From a virus, in IMG/VR virus record IMGVR_UViG_3300018080_000003, positions 62,001-126,000 of that record: a stretch of 64,000 bases of DNA; one strand, 5' to 3'. Positions within the stretch are counted from its first letter, which is position 1. Each line of letters opens with the position of its first letter. Below, piece after piece: positions 23,507-31,342 of the stretch. A model generated the notes under the pieces. The model had not been told where the DNA came from. It saw nothing but the letters and a program-made list of their open reading frames with translations, and ran no database searches. A program made the translations under genes and the position numbers.

Positions 23507-23812
23507 TCAGAATGCGACCGTGACGACTTCGCCCCGCTTCGTGCGGGCCGAGCGGTAGCCGTGGGGCCGCTCGATGCCGAGGGCGACCCGCGCCGTCTGC
23601 GCGGCGCCCACGGCCGCGGCGCCCCGGGTCCCGAACGAAGCCCTGAGGCTGAGGTCCAGCAGCTCGTCGTGGTAGTAGACCAGTCTGGTTTCGACCCAGC
23701 GCCCGGGGCTGTCTGGGTCCTCGCTTACGGCCAGGAAGTACTTGATCCCAGACGGCTGCGCGATGACGGCGACGTTGCCTGACTTGTCGCTGATGAGTCT
23801 GCACTCATTCAT
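23507..23812 (-). CDS. Hypothetical protein
   Basis: 101 residues, GTAGGAGACAGCC upstream of ATG 23812. Beta-strand-rich (GNVAVIAQPSGIKYFLAVSE) with an Ala/Arg-rich C-terminal half. No family recognised. Confidence 0.55.
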   Translation of the reverse strand: MNECRLISDKSGNVAVIAQPSGIKYFLAVSEDPDSPGRWVETRLVYYHDELLDLSLRASFGTRGAAAVGAAQTARVALGIERPHGYRSARTKRGEVVTVAF

Positions 23813-23821
23813 GGCTGTCTC

Positions 23822-24130
23822 CTACAGGCTGTAGGCCTGGTACTTGGTTGACGTCCCCCGCATCGCGCCAAAGCTCGATCCGGTCCGCCCGAGACGGGCG
23901 GCGATGACGAAGCGCCGGGTGTCGGGGCAGACCTCGGCTTGCTCGACGATCGTGCCCTCGACCACGTCCTCCTCGGGCTCGAATCCCATGCGGATGGCGT
24001 AGTCGCGATCGAACTTGGCGTGCCGCTCGCACAGCACGTCAAACGATCCGTAGCGGTGCGAGAGCGCTGCTGCCACGCGGACAGCGTTGTCGCTGTACTC
24101 GCGCGGCATCCCTTGCTTGTAGTAGTTCAT
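23822..24130 (-). CDS. Hypothetical protein behind a hairpin leader
   Basis: 102 residues from ATG 24130, preceded by GAGAGGAGGACAACAACC. MNYYKQGMPREYSDNAVRVA starts a helix/strand domain; Arg-rich end. Expressed from its own leader cassette (24131-24197). Confidence 0.6.
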   Translation of the reverse strand: MNYYKQGMPREYSDNAVRVAAALSHRYGSFDVLCERHAKFDRDYAIRMGFEPEEDVVEGTIVEQAEVCPDTRRFVIAARLGRTGSSFGAMRGTSTKYQAYSL

Positions 24131-24197
24131 GGTTGTTGTCCTCCTCTCAGCTCGCGTACGCGTGCACGCGAGCTGAGAGAAGGGCAGCAAGCTGCCC
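24131..24197 (-). promoter_or_regulatory. Leader cassette: two hairpins before a strong SD
   Basis: In gene direction, GGGCAG-CTTG-CTGCCC (24182-24197), then a perfect 14-bp hairpin with arms 24166-24179 and 24144-24157, then GGAGGACAACAACC and ATG. The second stem ends at the ribosome-binding site. The first hairpin recurs with the same sequence before the genes at 24648, 27070 and 27592. Confidence 0.75.
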
Positions 24198-24204
24198 CTG
24201 CCCG

Positions 24205-24249
24205 TCATTCCCAGACGGGCATGTCGTTTTCATCCCAGTGCCAGTCCAT
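24205..24249 (-). CDS. 14-residue Trp-rich micro-ORF
   Basis: ATG 24249 sits behind CTAGGAGGAGACC, one of the best Shine-Dalgarno sites here, and encodes MDWHWDENDMPVWE before TGA. The SD overlaps the stop of the upstream gene. It is either a real microprotein or a translated regulatory leader for the next hairpin. Confidence 0.5.
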   Translation of the reverse strand: MDWHWDENDMPVWE

Positions 24250-24258
24250 GGTCTCCTC

Positions 24259-24648
24259 CTAGAAATTGAAGTCGTAGTACTCGCTGCGCTTGCCGAGCAC
24301 CACGGTTCCCCCGCGTTGCTTGGTCGGCGTGCCTACGTGCTTGTAGATGTAGCCCTCGGCGTTCGGCCGCTTGCGGCGCGTGACGACCAGACGCTCACCG
24401 TCCGGGTTGCGTTCGTAGCGGTACCGCTGCGTGCCACTGGTGTGGCCCGCGAAACCTCCCGGACTGAACTGCAGCGCATCGGGCTCTCCCGAGCCATGTC
24501 CGTTCAGCAGGATGGCGCGGTCGCGCTGGAGCACGAGCTTGCGCCCGTTCTCCTTCACCTCGATGACAGTGAATGCCTGGCGATCGCTGTAGCAGTACAG
24601 CGTCGCGCCCATGCCGACCTCTGGTCGGACTTCCGTTTCGGTGTTCAT
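24259..24648 (-). CDS. Hypothetical protein behind a hairpin leader
   Basis: 129 residues from ATG 24648 (GAGAGGAGGACAACAAC upstream). Beta-rich domain: MGATLYCYSDRQAFTVIEVK, GRKLVLQRDRAILLNG, ending KRSEYYDFNF. It resembles small SH3-like or SRPBCC-like barrels in rhythm only. Function unknown. Confidence 0.55.
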   Translation of the reverse strand: MNTETEVRPEVGMGATLYCYSDRQAFTVIEVKENGRKLVLQRDRAILLNGHGSGEPDALQFSPGGFAGHTSGTQRYRYERNPDGERLVVTRRKRPNAEGYIYKHVGTPTKQRGGTVVLGKRSEYYDFNF

Positions 24649-24660
24649 GTTGTTGTCCTC

Positions 24661-24713
24661 CTCTCTAGGCACATGTCGTGCATGTGCCCAGAGACGAGGG
24701 CAGCAAGCTGCCC
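24661..24713 (-). promoter_or_regulatory. Leader cassette before 24648 gene
   Basis: GGGCAG-CTTG-CTGCCC (24698-24713) followed by hairpin CTCT.GGCACATG-CACGA-CATGTGCC.AGAG (24663-24693), whose base touches GAGAGGAGG. Same architecture as the cassette at 24131. Confidence 0.7.
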
Positions 24714-24719
24714 CGCGGC

Positions 24720-25454
24720 TCAGTGAGCCGCAATCCAAACCGACTTGGCCCCCGACGCGTTGCCGCGGCAGAGCCCGCAGGTGGCGCACGTAGCGCGACC
24801 CGAGACCGCCGGACAAGACACCTCACCCTTGGCCGGAGCCGCATCGCGGTCCTCGTCAGCCCGGAAGTAGCGCCAGCCCGCGGCCCGCGCCTCGGTCGCA
24901 TCCGCCGGACTGTCGCAGCTGGCCATGAGCCATGCCGCAAGCTCCGGGCGCGAACGCCACGAGTGAGTGTAGCCGGTCCAAGAACCCGCCGCGTCGGCCA
25001 GCTCCGCTACCAGCTCCACTGGCAGCGCAGCCGGGTCACCGTACGCCCCAAAGCGAAGCGCCTTACCGCGCAGACGCGACAGCGCCCGAACCTTGTTGGT
25101 CCCGCGGCTGTAGGTCGACGCCCACACGCTACGTGGCGCCTGAAAGGCGCGCTTGGCGACGTAGCACATGGTGAGACCGTTCTCCCGGGCCACCGAAGGG
25201 CGCCGAGGACAGTCGCCGCAGATCGCAGCGTCCTCGCCCGTTTTGATCGCCTCATGCGGCGCGACGTCGGCAGGAAGGATCCACAGCTGGACCATGTGGC
25301 CCGTCTTAGTATTCTTGCTGTCGGCGTCGAGACCCGTCAGGACCGCGACGATCGGCTCGCCGTTGAGCCGCGACGGTCCGCGCCAGATCACCTCAGACCG
25401 AGGCGTCCGCTTTCGGATCACGTCGCGCTTGGCGCGAATGTTGATCAATTGCAT
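24720..25454 (-). CDS. Conserved phage protein with Cys clusters (DUF7227-like)
   Basis: 244 residues from ATG 25454. CGDCPRRPSVARENGLTMCY, RSVWASTYSRG, LRFGAYGDPAALP, SWTGYTHSWRS and AWLMASCDSPADA match a phage family known to me as DUF7227 (from memory). The ending CPAVSGRATCATCGLCRG adds four more Cys, suggesting an iron-sulphur or zinc site. Function unknown, though the Cys pattern and GDP motif recur in the family. Confidence 0.65.
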   Translation of the reverse strand: MQLINIRAKRDVIRKRTPRSEVIWRGPSRLNGEPIVAVLTGLDADSKNTKTGHMVQLWILPADVAPHEAIKTGEDAAICGDCPRRPSVARENGLTMCYVAKRAFQAPRSVWASTYSRGTNKVRALSRLRGKALRFGAYGDPAALPVELVAELADAAGSWTGYTHSWRSRPELAAWLMASCDSPADATEARAAGWRYFRADEDRDAAPAKGEVSCPAVSGRATCATCGLCRGNASGAKSVWIAAH

Positions 25455-25464
25455 GTTGTTGTCC

Positions 25465-25520
25465 TCCACTCTGCGCGCATGCGTCACATGCACGCAGAGG
25501 GGAGAGCAGCAAAGCTGCCC
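25465..25520 (-). promoter_or_regulatory. Leader cassette before 25454 gene
   Basis: Hairpin with base CTCTGCG/CGCAGAG (25469-25475, 25493-25499) and inner CGCATG/CATGC, preceded by a GAGCAGC...GCTGCCC stem-like element, then GGAGGACAACAAC. A diverged copy of the cassette at 24131. Confidence 0.6.
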
Positions 25521-25527
25521 AGACGGC

Positions 25528-25962
25528 TCACTGCTCGCGCAGCACCGTCATCGCATCCTCGTCGAGGCCCGCGAGGAATTCGTCGACCTTGTCCACGGTC
25601 GCGACGCACGCCTCGTAGATGCGCTCTGCGCGTCGCGAGTCCGTGTCGTACCCAAACTCCGCACAGAAGTCCTCGAAAGACTCGCAGTAGCGAGCCGCGT
25701 CCGCGTCGGACATCAGGCTGTGAAGCACGTCCGCCGCTTTGGGTTCGTGCTGAAACGCCGGACCCATGTGGAAGCTGGTGGTCAGCGTCCGCATGGCAGG
25801 CTTGCTGAAGTGAGGGCCCGGTCCGGGCCAGCTCAGCGTGACCGTCCAGCTCGTAGACCCAGCCGGCATGTCGCTCGGGGTGACGTCCACGCAGCCCATG
25901 ACGGACTGCGTGCGGATCCCAAGCTTTTTGCAGAGCTTGTCTGCGTCAGTGAGATTGTTCAT
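25528..25962 (-). CDS. Hypothetical protein behind a hairpin leader
   Basis: 144 residues from ATG 25962 (GCAGGAGGACAACAATC upstream). MNNLTDADKLCKKLGIRTQS starts it; the C-terminal half is helical and acidic (CVATVDKVDEFLAGLDEDAM). Its leader hairpin is CCTGCGG/CCGCAGG (25975-25981, 26003-26009). No family recognised. Confidence 0.55.
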   Translation of the reverse strand: MNNLTDADKLCKKLGIRTQSVMGCVDVTPSDMPAGSTSWTVTLSWPGPGPHFSKPAMRTLTTSFHMGPAFQHEPKAADVLHSLMSDADAARYCESFEDFCAEFGYDTDSRRAERIYEACVATVDKVDEFLAGLDEDAMTVLREQ

Positions 25963-26039
25963 GATTGTTGTCCTCCTGCGGAGCCCCGTTGCGCACGGAG
26001 CCCCGCAGGAGAGCAGCAAACGCTACTCTCGCGTCGCGG

Positions 26040-26297
26040 TCAGGCCGCGTCCTCGTCGGCGACCATCAGCACCACGTGGTGCCGCGACCCGCCGTCGGTG
26101 GTCCCGCAGCAGTCGCACGAGCGCCACGAGAACTCCTCGTCGCGCTCCGCGTCGCCGTTGCAGAGCCATCCTTCCTGCGAGAGCGCATCCAGCCCCTCGG
26201 CTACCTCGCGCTCGCGCTCGTCGGTGATGTCATCCACGTAGCCGTGCGCAATCGTGTGCACACAGTCCACGCAAACCTCTAGGTCGTGAGTTTGCAT
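26040..26297 (-). CDS. Small Cys/His-rich protein, first leftward gene
   Basis: 85 residues from ATG 26297 with GACAGGAGGACAGAT upstream. LEVCVDCVHTIAHG and SWRSCDCCGTTDGG supply two Cys pairs, so zinc binding is likely. It is the first gene left of the divergence point and so probably among the earliest expressed. Confidence 0.6.
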   Translation of the reverse strand: MQTHDLEVCVDCVHTIAHGYVDDITDEREREVAEGLDALSQEGWLCNGDAERDEEFSWRSCDCCGTTDGGSRHHVVLMVADEDAA

Positions 26298-26327
26298 ATC
26301 TGTCCTCCTGTCGCCCACTAGGGCAAC

Positions 26328-26528
26328 GCTGACCCCCGTTGCGCTCTGCAGCGCCCCGGGCCGTCGTTCCACCCCCTGCCCCACCGCTGCACCCCGATGC
26401 CCCTGGCCTGTGAAGCGTGACGCTAATAGTAATTAGCGTCACGTATAACATGGTACGTTACGGTTACTGAAATATCGTCACGCACCACACAACAAGTAAA
26501 ACGGGGGTCAGCGGTGGGGCAGGGGGTG
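26328..26528. promoter_or_regulatory. Divergence point: nested inverted repeats, candidate bidirectional promoter/origin
   Basis: Between divergent genes at 26297 and 26590. A central 12-bp palindrome (26416-26427 and 26432-26443, spacer AGTA) lies in an AT-rich core with two GTTAC boxes (26457, 26463) and a further GTCACGC (26475). Flanking arms match inversely: a 20-mer at 26370-26389 with 26509-26528, and a 13-mer at 26328-26340 with 26500-26512. No gene is seen in 26298-26589. Confidence 0.6.
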
Positions 26529-26589
26529 ACCGGCAGGGTCGAGGCACAACGGGGTGCCGCGATGGTACAGCCGGTGAGAGGACATACAG

Positions 26590-26796
26590 ATGACCAAGCT
26601 ACTTACTAAGAGCATCGAGCGATGGCGCGCTACGGCGAGTCAGCGTCGCTTGCACGGCGGTGCGACCGTCACGCGGTTCTTCGTCTGCGAAGCGGACGGG
26701 GAGCGCCACGGCGAATTCGTCGGTTATGGCCGAACGCCTGGCGACCGTAAGAGCTATGCCATGGCTGCCGCCCGCAAAGCGTGGGGGCTGTCATGA
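26590..26796 (+). CDS. Small basic protein, first rightward gene
   Basis: 68 residues, GTGAGAGGACATACAG before ATG. MTKLLTKSIERWRATASQRR, then TRFFVCEADGERHGEFVGYG. Basic N-terminal helix could bind nucleic acid. Followed with ATGA coupling. Confidence 0.55.
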   Translation: MTKLLTKSIERWRATASQRRLHGGATVTRFFVCEADGERHGEFVGYGRTPGDRKSYAMAAARKAWGLS

Positions 26797-26996
26797 TGCG
26801 GCTCTGCTACTACCCAGCGAACGTGGCTTGGGGGTTCGTCTTTGGCGACACCCCGATCCGCATGGGCGACGGGCCGCTGCTCTACAGCGGGAAGAACGCC
26901 AAGGCGAGGGCCAAGGCGGACGCGGCGCGGCAGGGCCTGACGGTCGTGCTCGGACGCGTGGTTCCCGCGGGGCCTAACCGCGACGCGGCTCGCTGA
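26793..26996 (+). CDS. Small basic hypothetical protein
   Basis: 67 residues from ATG 26793 (ATGA overlap). Aromatic start (MMRLCYYPANVAWGFVF) and Ala/Arg/Lys-rich helix (KNAKARAKADAARQG). No family recognised. Confidence 0.55.
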   Translation: MMRLCYYPANVAWGFVFGDTPIRMGDGPLLYSGKNAKARAKADAARQGLTVVLGRVVPAGPNRDAAR

Positions 26997-27003
26997 GCCG
27001 TTC

Positions 27004-27060
27004 GGGCAGCTTGCTGCCCTGCTTTCAGCTCGCATGCCAGACATGCGGGCTGAAAGGAGG
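27004..27060 (+). promoter_or_regulatory. Leader cassette before 27070 gene
   Basis: GGGCAG-CTTG-CTGCCC (27004-27019), then a hairpin with arms CTTTCAGC/GCTGAAAG (27022-27029, 27049-27056) and CGCATG/CATGCG inside. The stem's last bases are part of AAGGAGG (27054-27060). Mirror-strand counterpart of the cassettes at 24131 and 24661. Confidence 0.75.
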
Positions 27061-27069
27061 ACAACAACC

Positions 27070-27519
27070 ATGAAAACTATCGAGCTGAAACAAGACACGA
27101 TTCTCGTGTCGGCAACGACGCCCCTCGGAAGCCCGATCCTCACTGAGGACGACGGCATGGGCCCGCTCTGGGCCTGGAGCGACAACCCCTACGGTGGCGT
27201 CTCTGCCATCGTTCGGGCGCAGTCCTACGAGAAGGCTCTGGAGATCGTTTACGATCTCCTGCCGACGATCCCGGAAGACGAGGTGCACGAGGCCTATGGC
27301 TTCGACTGCGAGGGCGAGTTCCAAGCGGCCATCTCGCGGGGCGAGCAGCCGGAGCTGATCGAAGGCTACCACGACCAAGCCAACAGGAGCGGCACGGGAA
27401 TTGTCTCCGTCGACCACTGCGAGCGCATGTGGAAGCTGGACCACGAAAACGCAAAGTATGCGGTCCGGCTGAAGGTGCGTCACTTGGACGACGTTCTTCT
27501 CGACGACTTGTTCGATTGA
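27070..27519 (+). CDS. Acidic hypothetical protein behind a hairpin leader
   Basis: 149 residues from ATG 27070 (GGAGGACAACAACC upstream). MKTIELKQDTILVSATTPLG, GPLWAWSDNPYGGVSAIVRA and IVYDLLPTIPEDEVHEAYGF give an alpha/beta domain of acidic character. Function unknown; the leader suggests strong, regulated expression. Confidence 0.6.
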   Translation: MKTIELKQDTILVSATTPLGSPILTEDDGMGPLWAWSDNPYGGVSAIVRAQSYEKALEIVYDLLPTIPEDEVHEAYGFDCEGEFQAAISRGEQPELIEGYHDQANRSGTGIVSVDHCERMWKLDHENAKYAVRLKVRHLDDVLLDDLFD

Positions 27520-27526
27520 GATGTCA

Positions 27527-27577
27527 GGGCAGCTTGCTGCCCTCGTCTCTGGGCACATGCACGACATGTGCCTAGAG
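27527..27577 (+). promoter_or_regulatory. Leader cassette before 27592 gene
   Basis: GGGCAG-CTTG-CTGCCC (27527-27542) and hairpin CTCTGGGCACATG-CACGA-CATGTGCCTAGAG, then GGAGGACAACAAC. Its second hairpin is nearly identical to that of the 24648 gene on the other strand. Confidence 0.75.
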
Positions 27578-27591
27578 AGGAGGACAACAAC

Positions 27592-27867
27592 ATGAAGTAT
27601 GCGACAAAACGCTTGCTCGATTCCGTCTGGACCGTGGCATTCACGGTCACGAAGGATGGCAAGGCAACGATCCACGGCTACAGCCGTGACTGCCAGCTGG
27701 GTTACGACCTGGAGGGCGATCTTCCGGTGTGCCGGCTCATCGAGGGTCCAGGCCGTGAGGTAAAGGCGCTCGACGTCAAGCTCGCGACCGAAGCGGGCTC
27801 GCGTTCGACCTTGTATCAGGTGTCGAACCCTCGGCACGTATTCAGCTACGGCGAGGTACAGGTATGA
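27592..27867 (+). CDS. Hypothetical beta-rich protein
   Basis: 91 residues, MKYATKRLLDSVWTVAFTVT..., beta-strand pattern with Gly turns (DGKATIHGYSRDCQLGYDLE). Start fixed by the leader's SD. Followed by ATGA-coupled small genes. Confidence 0.55.
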   Translation: MKYATKRLLDSVWTVAFTVTKDGKATIHGYSRDCQLGYDLEGDLPVCRLIEGPGREVKALDVKLATEAGSRSTLYQVSNPRHVFSYGEVQV

Positions 27868-28037
27868 CGACCACCAGGCGTGCACGGCGCTTCGCGAACC
27901 AATACGGGTTCGGCTCCGATCTTCGAAAGCTCAAGCGGCCGGCTCGGCGGCGCGAGCGCCGCAACATCAACCAGGCGATCCGACGCGGCGACTACGATGC
28001 GGCGATGCGCCCCCTGACAGAGAGGTACGTGGCATGA
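27864..28037 (+). CDS. 57-residue Arg-rich protein
   Basis: ATG 27864 overlaps the previous stop. Sequence MTTTRRARRFANQYGFGSDL then KLKRPARRRERRNINQAIRR is strongly basic and probably binds RNA or DNA. ATGA-coupled to the next gene. Confidence 0.6.
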   Translation: MTTTRRARRFANQYGFGSDLRKLKRPARRRERRNINQAIRRGDYDAAMRPLTERYVA

Positions 28038-28204
28038 ACAAGAACACGGAGAAAGCCGCCAGGTTTCATATCCGCTGCTGCCTGCGACGTGGGCGCAGCA
28101 AAAGCCAGGCCTACAACCAGCTGACGCGAGCGTTCGGCTATGGTCCGGACATCGGTGCACTCATCGACGATGAGTACGAGAAAGCGAAAGGGGACGTGGC
28201 ATGA
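28034..28204 (+). CDS. 56-residue hypothetical protein
   Basis: ATG 28034, MNKNTEKAARFHIRCCLRRG, then SKSQAYNQLTRAFGYGPDIG. Basic helical start and acidic end. Coupled on both sides by ATGA. Confidence 0.55.
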   Translation: MNKNTEKAARFHIRCCLRRGRSKSQAYNQLTRAFGYGPDIGALIDDEYEKAKGDVA

Positions 28205-28440
28205 ATCTGAACGGCAACATCAAGCATGGCCGCTTCGGCGGCGACGTGTTGGCGGCTACGCGCTGGGAGAAGAGGGAAGGCATGCGAAAGAGTCGTGTCG
28301 TCCTGATCCAGATCGCCAGCGAGTGGTGTACAGCCATCCACTGCGAGGGGGATTATGAGTGGCTGTACGGCAAGTACTTCGTGACCCCGGAAGCGGCGTG
28401 GGAGAGCTTCACGGAGCGGGCGCGAGACTTGCTCTCGTGA
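28201..28440 (+). CDS. 79-residue hypothetical protein
   Basis: MNLNGNIKHGRFGGDVLAAT, aromatic middle (EGDYEWLYGKYFVTPEAAWE). No family. The next gene has its own hairpin leader (inverted repeat GACAGCAGGGATGCTGTC near 28449). Confidence 0.5.
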   Translation: MNLNGNIKHGRFGGDVLAATRWEKREGMRKSRVVLIQIASEWCTAIHCEGDYEWLYGKYFVTPEAAWESFTERARDLLS

Positions 28441-28512
28441 GGCGATAAGACAGCAGGGATGCTGTCTTCCTTTCGGTGCCTGGCATGGGTCAGGCTTCGA
28501 AAGGAGGACAAC

Positions 28513-28797
28513 ATGAACACGTTCAACATCAAGACGGACGAGCACGGCGATCAGACCGTCGAGATCCGAAACGAGCAGGGCGACGTGGTGGCTGAGATCA
28601 TCGCGGTGCCCGTCAGCAAAGATGGCATGAGCATCGACGTTCGGCCGATGGTTCACGCCAGGGTGCAGAACATCGTTTTCGGTGTCGATGAGATGGATCG
28701 CATGAGCGACCGCTTCGTGTACAACACCAAGAACCACAACGGCAACATCAACGATGTTTGCCTCCCCTTCGTGTGCGTGGAGGTCAACCCGTCATGA
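28513..28797 (+). CDS. Hypothetical protein
   Basis: 94 residues from ATG 28513 (CGAAAGGAGGACAAC upstream). A regular beta pattern: FNIKTDEHGDQTVEIRNEQG, VVAEIIAVPVSKDGMSIDVR. Probably a small beta-barrel. No family recognised. Confidence 0.55.
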   Translation: MNTFNIKTDEHGDQTVEIRNEQGDVVAEIIAVPVSKDGMSIDVRPMVHARVQNIVFGVDEMDRMSDRFVYNTKNHNGNINDVCLPFVCVEVNPS

Positions 28798-29174
28798 GAC
28801 AGCTACCGGCAAACCTTCAGGGAAAGCTCATCGAGAGCTACTACGACGGGGGCGAGACCCCGCTCGACTACAACCACCCCGACTTCGACGCGACGCGCGT
28901 CGCGACCGCCATCGTGCGGCACGCCTACGCGATGGGCATCGAGGAGGGGCGAGACCGCGCCGAAGGTCGCTACCCGATGGTTAACGGGAGGATGGGTGCG
29001 CGAGTAAAGCATCCTGTGGGGGGAGAAGAGGTACACGCACAAGACGCGATCGAAGACCTTGATGGCATCCTTTGTGTGATCCTCAGCCATCTGGTCGGTC
29101 GTATGCGGTACACGGAGATGGTCATCGCGCGGGCTCACCAGGAGCTAGAGCGGGCGGTCGTCAAAGAAGCCTGA
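28794..29174 (+). CDS. Hypothetical helical protein
   Basis: 126 residues from ATG 28794 (ATGA overlap), MRQLPANLQGKLIESYYDGG... with a long C-terminal helical segment (LDGILCVILSHLVGRMRYTE). No family recognised. Confidence 0.55.
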   Translation: MRQLPANLQGKLIESYYDGGETPLDYNHPDFDATRVATAIVRHAYAMGIEEGRDRAEGRYPMVNGRMGARVKHPVGGEEVHAQDAIEDLDGILCVILSHLVGRMRYTEMVIARAHQELERAVVKEA

Positions 29175-29205
29175 GAGGGAAGCGCCTTGCTGGCGCCCCT
29201 CGGGG

Positions 29206-29240
29206 CGCACGAAAGTTCAATCCAATTGAACGTTCGTGCG
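29206..29240 (+). promoter_or_regulatory. Long leader hairpin before acidic-protein gene
   Basis: CGCACGAA (29206-29213) pairs with TTCGTGCG (29233-29240) and the inner AGTTCAAT with ATTGAAC, giving about 15 pairs and a minimal loop. It precedes CAAGGAGACAAGC and ATG 29274, a diverged member of the leader-hairpin family. Confidence 0.6.
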
Positions 29241-29273
29241 GCCCGAGGTGCACGAGCACCCAAGGAGACAAGC

Positions 29274-29662
<389 letters not shown>

Positions 29663-29666
<4 letters not shown>

Positions 29667-29878
29667 ACGGCTCTCCCATCTCTGTGGGCAGCAAGGTGCA
29701 CGTCGGCGAGCCCTACTCGGACGAGTACGACGAGGGCACCGTCGTCGAGCGTGAAGGCGACTGTCTCCTGGTCTTCTGGTCGCGCTGCGGCGAGGAGTAC
29801 TGGGAGGCAGAGGACGTGCTGAACCACGGTCACCCTGGCTGCTGGCCGGAGGTGCCGATCGCTGAGCGCGCGAGCTGA
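29663..29878 (+). CDS. Small SH3-like hypothetical protein
   Basis: 71 residues, ISVGSKVHVGEPYSDEYDEG, TVVEREGDCLLVFW. The pattern of short strands resembles an SH3-like or Tudor-type barrel. ATGA-coupled to the acidic protein, suggesting joint function. Confidence 0.55.
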
Positions 29879-30006
29879 GCTGAGTTGAGCGTGCAGACTT
29901 GAGCGGCCCTCAGGCCGCCGCCGCGCCCCTTGGGGCGCCGTGTCCACTCTCCGTCCTCCGGGACGGGGCGTGGCCACGGTGCATCAGGCATCGACAGGAG
30001 GACGAC

Positions 30007-30357
30007 ATGGAACGACATCAGATCAACAACGAGGACCACGACCGCCAGGCGCTCGAAGCCTGTGCGGCATCCCACGAGCAGTTTCTCCATGAGCTGGGCG
30101 CCTTCATGGGCATGCTCAAGGAAGATGCCGAGGCCAAGGACCTCGACCACACCGACGTCTTTCGGCTCATCGACGAGGCGGCGAAGATCCTGGGTCCGAA
30201 CACCCGGCTCGATCAGCACGTCCAGTGCACGCAGGAGCTGATCCGAAACCTCGCGGAGGCCGGGCGCTCGCACCGCATCGCCTGGGTTCGCCGCGGGCTG
30301 CAGACCGCTTACAACGGCGCCAAGCGGCACCGCGACTACCTGAGAGGCGAGCTTTGA
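30007..30357 (+). CDS. Helical hypothetical protein
   Basis: 116 residues, GGAGGACGAC before ATG 30007. Helical throughout (ASHEQFLHELGAFMGMLKED, HVQCTQELIRNLAEAGRSHR). The 130-bp leader upstream is GC-rich with hairpins (for example GCGGCCCTCAGGCCGC near 29907). No family recognised. Confidence 0.55.
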   Translation: MERHQINNEDHDRQALEACAASHEQFLHELGAFMGMLKEDAEAKDLDHTDVFRLIDEAAKILGPNTRLDQHVQCTQELIRNLAEAGRSHRIAWVRRGLQTAYNGAKRHRDYLRGEL

Positions 30358-30441
30358 GCTGACCCTTCCTCGCTAGGGCCTGAGGAGCTATCTTCTCGGG
30401 CCCCTGCGAGGGCGCGTGAGCCCAACAGAGGAGAACCAAAG

Positions 30442-30675
30442 ATGATCAGAAGGAAGGCAAGCACGGTGCAGCAGTCACAGCGCGAGCGCGAGAAGGCGCG
30501 GGCGTATTGGAACACGCTGATGCCTCAGGACAAGGAAGCGCTCGCGGACGCGATGGTGTTCGGCGAGAACCTGGTCGAGGCCGGGTTCTTCGAGCGGCTT
30601 CCGAGCGGCATCTTCCAGGATGAGCTGGGCGAGCTGATGGTTCAGCGAGAGATCGACTTCATCCCCCGCGCATGA
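30442..30675 (+). CDS. 77-residue hypothetical protein
   Basis: CAGAGGAGAACCAAAG before ATG 30442. MIRRKASTVQQSQREREKAR then acidic helix ALADAMVFGENLVEAGFFER. No family recognised. Confidence 0.55.
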   Translation: MIRRKASTVQQSQREREKARAYWNTLMPQDKEALADAMVFGENLVEAGFFERLPSGIFQDELGELMVQREIDFIPRA

Positions 30676-30698
30676 GCGTGGGTCGAAAGGGGACAGAC

Positions 30699-31082
30699 AT
30701 GAACGACGACAAGGCAGGAAAGATCGCGCTGCTCGCGGCGGAGAACGCGGCGGAAGGCTTCATCTACGGCATGGTGCAACATGCAGCGGAGGCCATCAAC
30801 AAGCTGGCGGAGGATCACTCAGTGAGACTCACCGACGCGAAGATCCGACTCAGTTACGGCCGCCGTCGCGGCATGAACGTGAGCTACGGCTGGCGCGCGG
30901 AGATCGAAAAGGGCGCCTTCGACGTGGATGAGGGCGCCGTCTACGCGTTGCGCGACATCGCGGAGAACGGTCGGAGCTGGGAGTCGGACGGCGCCGTGAG
31001 GGCGGTGGAAACGATGATCTCCTGGATGGGAGAGGTCTTCCGCGCTGGATCTCGGCGCCCGTCGTGGGAGGACTCAAAGTGA
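30699..31082 (+). CDS. Hypothetical helical protein
   Basis: 127 residues from ATG 30699, chosen for GAAAGGGGACAGAC upstream; an ATGA-coupled ATG at 30672 is an alternative. Helical start (GKIALLAAENAAEGFIYGMV) and a strand-rich centre (RRRGMNVSYGWRAEIEKG). Confidence 0.55.
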   Translation: MNDDKAGKIALLAAENAAEGFIYGMVQHAAEAINKLAEDHSVRLTDAKIRLSYGRRRGMNVSYGWRAEIEKGAFDVDEGAVYALRDIAENGRSWESDGAVRAVETMISWMGEVFRAGSRRPSWEDSK

Positions 31083-31342
31083 GCTACAAGAGCCTCAGCG
31101 ACGCGCCCTGGTGCCAGGCCCTGAACGACTGGATCGAATCCCAGAACGCTCGGGTGCTCTGGCGCGAGCTGAAGACGGACCGGGAGGTCAGCTGCTACGA
31201 GGCGAAGGGTAAGATCTTCGTGGTCGTCGCCTACGCCCACGGCTGGGAGCTGCTCATTCCTGCGTCCGCAGACAACGACGTCAAGAAGACGCTGGAGGCC
31301 GCGGAGGCCTACCTCAACGCACACCACGAAGGAGAAAACTGA
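31079..31342 (+). CDS. Hypothetical protein
   Basis: 87 residues, GTG 31079 overlapping the TGA of the previous gene with GGGAGGACTCAAA upstream. ENARVLWRELKTD-type alpha/beta pattern and a central strand KIFVVVAYAHGWELLIPA. No family recognised. Confidence 0.55.
   Translation: MSYKSLSDAPWCQALNDWIESQNARVLWRELKTDREVSCYEAKGKIFVVVAYAHGWELLIPASADNDVKKTLEAAEAYLNAHHEGEN

Noticed and set aside
24678-26241. Long plus-strand open frames
   Set aside because: They are antisense to minus-strand genes with strong SD sites and recognised motifs.
27025-27885. 286-codon minus-strand open frame
   Set aside because: It crosses two plus-strand genes and their hairpin leaders and lacks a start signal.
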